A program made the position numbers and the translations under genes. Below, one piece after another: positions 63,388-64,000 of a DNA stretch of 64,000 bases (positions are counted from its first letter, which is position 1; each line of letters begins with the position of its first letter). The notes beneath the pieces are model-generated. The model did no database searches. It saw only the letters and a program-made list of their open reading frames with translations, and was not told the origin of the DNA. Source of the DNA: Enoplosus armatus (Eukaryota > Chordata > Actinopteri > Centrarchiformes > Enoplosidae); the NCBI RefSeq assembly GCF_043641665.1, contig NC_092189.1, forward strand, positions 11,246,333 through 11,310,332, given 5' to 3'.

Positions 63388-63545
63388 AACTAAATAAAAT
63401 GACTAGACTTAATTGAGGATATGTGCTTTCCCCCCTAAGTCTCATATACAGTATGTATTAATATAAACATTATAAACACACAAAAATAGCAAGACTCACC
63501 TTGGTCTAGAGACTTGGCAGGAGCCCAGCTTTTGAAGTAGTCATC
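19261..63545 (-). CDS. spock1: SPOCK1 (testican-1), nine exons, 5' end outside window
   Basis: Nine minus-strand exons join in phase to 1155 nt (384 aa plus TAG). Testican-1 is a secreted, heparan/chondroitin-sulfate-bearing proteoglycan of the extracellular matrix, with a calcium-binding EC domain like SPARC. Order seen: DDYFKSW region, KDPCLKVRCPPHKVC segment, Kazal/follistatin module (PVCGSDGHTYSSE), EC domain (KDSLGWMFNKLDMNFDLLLD) with two EF-hand loops, thyroglobulin type-1 domain (CHGSTGQCWCVDKYGNE), Ser-Gly sites (TSGDFGSGG) and an acidic tail ending EDDKEDEIGYIW. The tail and EC sequence match SPOCK1 rather than SPOCK2 or SPOCK3. Human SPOCK1 is 439 aa, so about 60 N-terminal residues with the signal peptide lie past 64000. 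The introns are long: the first visible one is 22.7 kb. The exons sit at 63500-63545, 40673-40787, 37022-37154, 34053-34173, 22990-23109, 22398-22619, 21826-21888, 21076-21213 and 19261-19457. Confidence 0.93.
19458..21075 (-). other. spock1 last intron
   Basis: 1.6-kb intron. It includes a short (TG)n near 20146-20173 and (TA)n near 20460. No gene recognised. Confidence 0.6.
21076..21213 (-). CDS. spock1: spock1 window exon 8 (thyroglobulin type-1)
   Basis: YIPRCTEEGYFKPTQCHGST, then GQCWCVDKYGNEIAGSRKQG. The QC and CWCV signature of thyroglobulin type-1 repeats is intact. In testicans this domain is linked to cysteine-protease inhibition. Acceptor ctttag, donor gtaaga. Confidence 0.96.
21826..21888 (-). 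CDS. spock1: spock1 window exon 7 (63-nt exon)
   Basis: A small exon found from homology. LPCQTEKSRIQNQSRRKSLI aligns with LPCQNEMNRIQKLSKGKSLL of human SPOCK1. Acceptor gttgtag, donor gtcagt. Phase 1 on both sides. It joins the EC domain to the thyroglobulin domain. Confidence 0.85.
   Translation of the reverse strand, partial: DFLAKLRRAGSRIRVEGRAS
22398..22619 (-). CDS. spock1: spock1 window exon 6 (EC domain, EF-hands)
   Basis: FDTSILPICKDSLGWMFNKL onward, nearly identical to SPOCK1. Two calcium loops are visible, DMNFDLLLDQSE and DSFKDGKLSNNE, with the cysteines that pair them. Donor gtgagg. 73 full codons. Confidence 0.97.
22935..22972. repeat. (TG)n on plus = (CA)n in spock1 transcript, after exon donor
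   Basis: About 18 units with one interruption, starting 17 nt past the 5' splice site of the exon at 22990-23109 in the sense direction. Confidence 0.9.
22990..23109 (-). CDS. spock1: spock1 window exon 5 (start of EC domain)
   Basis: CTDTELHSLAARLKDWFGVL and HLDANRDLKSSDSFDSTTG, as in SPOCK1 CTDKELRNLASRLKDWFGALHEDANR. 120 nt, phase 1 on both sides. The acceptor is preceded directly by a long (TG)n tract in the sense strand, and a (CA)n tract follows the donor. Confidence 0.95.
23112..23162. repeat. (CA)n on plus = (TG)n in spock1 transcript, at exon acceptor
   Basis: About 25 units running right up to the tag acceptor of the exon at 22990-23109, so the acceptor has a UG tract instead of a pyrimidine tract. 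Confidence 0.92.
23519..23579 (+). repeat. (CA)n microsatellite
   Basis: About 30 uninterrupted units in a spock1 intron, one of the longest in the window. Confidence 0.92.
24434..24472 (+). repeat. (CA)n microsatellite
   Basis: About 19 units following a TC-rich stretch in a spock1 intron. Confidence 0.88.
24633..24667 (+). repeat. (CA)n microsatellite
   Basis: About 17 units in a spock1 intron, within a wider CA-rich patch beginning near 24601. Confidence 0.88.
24997..25039 (+). repeat. (TG)n microsatellite
   Basis: About 21 TG units in the same 1.5-kb cluster as three CA runs, so it could pair with them in single-stranded form. Confidence 0.9.
25792..26100 (-). pseudogene. Truncated hAT transposase N-terminus (GTF2IRD2/ZBED-like)
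   Basis: A 102-residue frame. From the second Met, MSLSKRRKVDTECRIFQEKW resembles the start of hAT transposases. C..C and H...H spacing (CLVCL, RRHYETLH) suggests a BED-like zinc finger. It stops after LRREKINELLVGNK, well short of a catalytic domain. It lies antisense to nothing and in the same direction as spock1, in an intron. Confidence 0.7.
26096..26137. repeat. Perfect 16-bp inverted repeat with 10-nt loop
   Basis: accaaacagcagatgg at 26096-26111 and its exact reverse complement ccatctgctgtttggt at 26122-26137. It lies inside the hAT remnant at the 5' edge of its reading frame. Confidence 0.95.
26681..26722 (+). repeat. (TC)n microsatellite
   Basis: About 21 TC units. In the spock1 transcript this is a GA repeat. 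Confidence 0.9.
26723..34052 (-). other. spock1 intron, no gene seen
   Basis: Long AT-rich intronic stretch. It contains a (GATA)n tract near 33278-33308, a (TG)n near 33533-33556, a poor SINE-like segment near 32160-32230 and a purine-rich stretch around 29260-29580 that leaves an open frame by composition only. No exon or RNA gene recognised. Confidence 0.55.
34053..34173 (-). CDS. spock1: spock1 window exon 4 (Kazal end)
   Basis: CKLEFQSCLSGKTISVKCDG, then LCPCLPGQELNKPPHKTGKA. It completes the Kazal module and leads to the EC domain. The acceptor has a clean T-run (ttttttttacag). Phase 0 in, 1 out. Confidence 0.95.
34174..37021 (-). other. spock1 intron between window exons 3 and 4
   Basis: 2.8-kb intron with a (GA)n run (35268-35293) and a purine minisatellite. 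Nothing coding seen. Confidence 0.6.
35437..35508 (+). repeat. 15-bp purine minisatellite
   Basis: Four to five tandem units of gagaggtgaggagag with small changes, all purine but for the single T per unit. In the sense strand of spock1 it is pyrimidine-rich. Confidence 0.85.
37022..37154 (-). CDS. spock1: spock1 window exon 3 (linker and Kazal start)
   Basis: A basic linker (VKPRKGSAGHKHRLEAG), then CRLCSALQSSPVCGSDGHTY and SSE: the first cysteines and the GSDGHTY signature of the Kazal domain. Phase 2 in, 0 out. Confidence 0.93.
37155..40440 (-). other. spock1 intron between window exons 2 and 3
   Basis: Non-coding, with a (CA)n at 37773-37792. The open frames here do not resemble proteins. 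Confidence 0.55.
40441..40641. repeat. Interspersed fish repeat next to spock1 exon donor
   Basis: It contains 'ccattcacacactgatggcag', 'taccatgcaaggtgctggcc', 'cccaaggacacttt' and 'gctctacctgctgagcc', a widespread teleost repeat. In the spock1 sense it starts about 30 nt past the donor of the exon at 40673-40787. Confidence 0.7.
40673..40787 (-). CDS. spock1: spock1 window exon 2
   Basis: It encodes PDATKDPCLKVRCPPHKVCV and SHDYQTAICTNHKQPTH, very close to the SPOCK1 segment SKDPCLKVKCSPHKVCVTQDYQTAL. It begins the follistatin-like module. Phase 1 in, 2 out. Confidence 0.95.
41705..41950 (-). pseudogene. DIRS RNase H fragment (C-terminal part)
   Basis: LYPIVMSAIVWGHEWSRKSI, then LIHSNNTEIVEILNKGQPSQ and PAIMQFM: the HSDN-type segment of a retroelement RNase H, with the usual Asp changed to Asn. 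Broken and not functional as read. Confidence 0.65.
42301..42603 (-). pseudogene. DIRS RNase H fragment (N-terminal part)
   Basis: A minus-strand frame of 100 residues with KMEMYVGNKFLRLHDST, then TDAAPSIGFGGYCGGRWFAC. The latter is the first catalytic motif region of the RNase H. It ends early after FRSLN. Confidence 0.65.
43561..52997 (-). other. spock1 intron, 9.4 kb without recognised gene
   Basis: It contains a ~33-unit (CA)n at 49353-49419, (CA)n at 50397-50424, (TG)n/(GA)n at 50530-50572 and a poly-T run near 51932-51953. Scattered open frames show no domain or codon pattern of a real gene. Confidence 0.55.
49353..49419 (+). repeat. (CA)n microsatellite, longest in window
   Basis: About 33 CA units, uninterrupted, in the largest spock1 intron. 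Confidence 0.93.
52998..53078 (-). CDS. Candidate extra (cassette) spock1 exon
   Basis: 81 nt bounded by a strong acceptor (ctcttttttag) and donor (atg|gtgagt). Phase 1 on both sides, so it can be included or skipped without a frame change. It would insert 27 residues, EREAEPGRHGDPGTKAHSSS and FKKTVQD, between DQ and the PDATKDPC segment. Human SPOCK1 has no counterpart that I know of. It could also be a chance open stretch. Confidence 0.4.
53185..53545. repeat. Teleost repeat with 'gcttagcataaagac' start
   Basis: Segments in order: 'tagcttagcataaagac', 'agctagcctggctctgtcc', 'agcacctt', 'tctcttttgtttaatccgta', 'cttcctgttttatgctaagct', 'acagacatg', 'atcaattttctcatctt' and 'aagcaaataagt'. This is a very common fish interspersed repeat. 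It lies about 110 bp upstream (in the sense) of the candidate cassette exon. Confidence 0.75.
53546..57105 (-). other. spock1 intron stretch
   Basis: Non-coding. It has (TG)n near 56450-56471 and a (CA)n run at 56974-57027 with one CG interruption. No exon recognised. Confidence 0.55.
57106..57480 (+). mobile_element. PIF/Harbinger-type element remnant
   Basis: It begins aggcctgtactatgaagcaa, typical of a Harbinger family abundant in fish. It runs through a promoter-like 'acataaaaggggcggtg' to a frame from 57302 that encodes the start of the Myb/SANT-like accessory protein. The 3' part of the element is missing. Confidence 0.65.
57302..57480 (+). pseudogene. Broken Harbinger Myb-like protein start
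   Basis: MDKSTGSRAA is followed at once by an in-frame TAG. The frame continues as FTNKEQIIILAKDVRHIIQA and KSNTAAAARCRKDSRQ, as in Myb/SANT-like proteins of Harbinger elements. The early stop and truncation make it a dead copy. Confidence 0.6.
58243..58460. mobile_element. Possible MITE ('ggtttccatccaaat' termini)
   Basis: The left end is ggtttccatccaaatgtagc. The right end includes tctccaatggaaac, a partial reverse complement. It resembles a fish MITE family with such termini. The right boundary is uncertain. Confidence 0.45.
58461..61349 (-). other. spock1 intron stretch
   Basis: Non-coding, AT-rich, with a short (TG)n near 58828-58847. An open frame at 60760-61098 has no recognisable domain and is not called. 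Confidence 0.5.
61350..61545. repeat. Interspersed repeat of 'ggttagggaaa' type
   Basis: Degenerate internal motif 'ttggtt...aggcacaaaaatgact...gggaaagatcatggtttgg...ggttaggggaccttcgtcgccatggtta', familiar from fish genomes. The boundaries are approximate. Confidence 0.5.
62761..62803 (+). repeat. (CA)n microsatellite
   Basis: About 21 units in the spock1 intron, upstream of 62804. Confidence 0.9.
63355..63382 (+). repeat. (TG)n microsatellite near first visible spock1 exon
   Basis: 14 TG units about 120 nt past the donor of the exon at 63500-63545 in the sense direction, where they read as CA. Confidence 0.88.
63500..63545 (-). CDS. spock1: spock1 window exon 1 (N-terminal region)
   Basis: 46 nt encoding DDYFKSWAPAKSLDQ, aligned with DDYFRNWNPNKPFDQ of human SPOCK1. 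Acceptor cacacag, donor gtgagt. Phase 0 in, 1 out. Confidence 0.92.
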
Positions 63546-64000
63546 CTGTGTGGAAACACAACATAAGAAACTGGGTTATGAAAAAATAACTCCATGCCAA
63601 GAATATCATTGAATTATTTTGTAGACCACAGAGAGAACAGCCCAAATACTAAACCTAACTACTGAGAAATCCTGTCCTCATTCGTCTCTCCTTTTGTTCT
63701 TTCATAGTTGTGTTTTGTAAAAATGAATGTTCACAGTAGAAAATGAAAAAACATTGAAGAGGTAGAAGCTTGTTTGGACATTTACAAAATAGGACACTAA
63801 TCTACAGAGAAACCTTCAGGAGACACACTGGGGACTAATGTCAAGGTCAAAATGTGTTGTTGTTATTAGATAAAAATGAGAGGAGGAGAAGTATTTTGAG
63901 GAGAGAGATAGTGTTGTATTACATTTTAGCTGTTGAAGAAGAGCCTATTATTCTTATTGTTCAGACACAGTATAGTCTACAGCCATGGAGAACGCCTCAT
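63546..64000 (-). other. spock1 intron at window edge
   Basis: No exon seen. The exons for the signal peptide and first ~60 residues must lie beyond the window. Confidence 0.6.

Overview
The window is vertebrate nuclear DNA, most likely from a ray-finned (probably percomorph) fish. It has small exons with GT/AG introns, very frequent (CA)n/(TG)n microsatellites and several interspersed repeats familiar from teleost genomes. Two protein-coding genes are supported, in convergent (tail-to-tail) orientation. No bacterial-style operons, RNA genes or CRISPR arrays are visible. The species cannot be named from the sequence.

Region 1-3573 is upstream sequence. It holds a ~0.9 kb hAT-type non-autonomous element (1989-2905), a (TG)n run and a GC-box-containing stretch just before the first coding exon. 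Region 3574-13793 (+) is a complete Bicaudal-C family gene reconstructed from 19 coding exons (912 codons). It encodes tandem KH/KH-like RNA-binding domains, a serine-rich linker and a C-terminal SAM domain. Its divergence from BICC1, especially in the KH-like regions, makes the bicc2 paralogue the better call. Two poly(A) signals lie at 14220-14258.

Region ~14.28-17.9 kb is the intergenic space between the two 3' ends. It is packed with short repeats. Region 19261-63545 (-) is the 3' nine-tenths of spock1 (testican-1), a secreted proteoglycan. Nine exons are placed by homology and all splice phases agree (384 residues plus stop). They cover the end of the N-terminal region, the follistatin/Kazal module, the calcium-binding EC domain with two EF-hands, the thyroglobulin type-1 domain and the acidic C-terminus with Ser-Gly glycosaminoglycan sites. 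The signal peptide and first ~60 residues lie beyond 64000.

The rest is spock1 intron, mostly without genes. It contains a hAT remnant with a transposase N-terminal reading frame (25548-26335), a DIRS-type RNase H remnant (~41.3-43.6 kb), a Harbinger remnant with a Myb-like reading frame (57106-57480), several fish repeats, a purine minisatellite and many microsatellites. The two points most worth following are a possible extra in-frame 81-nt spock1 exon at 52998-53078, and a symmetric spock1 exon (22990-23109) flanked in the pre-mRNA by complementary UG and CA repeats.
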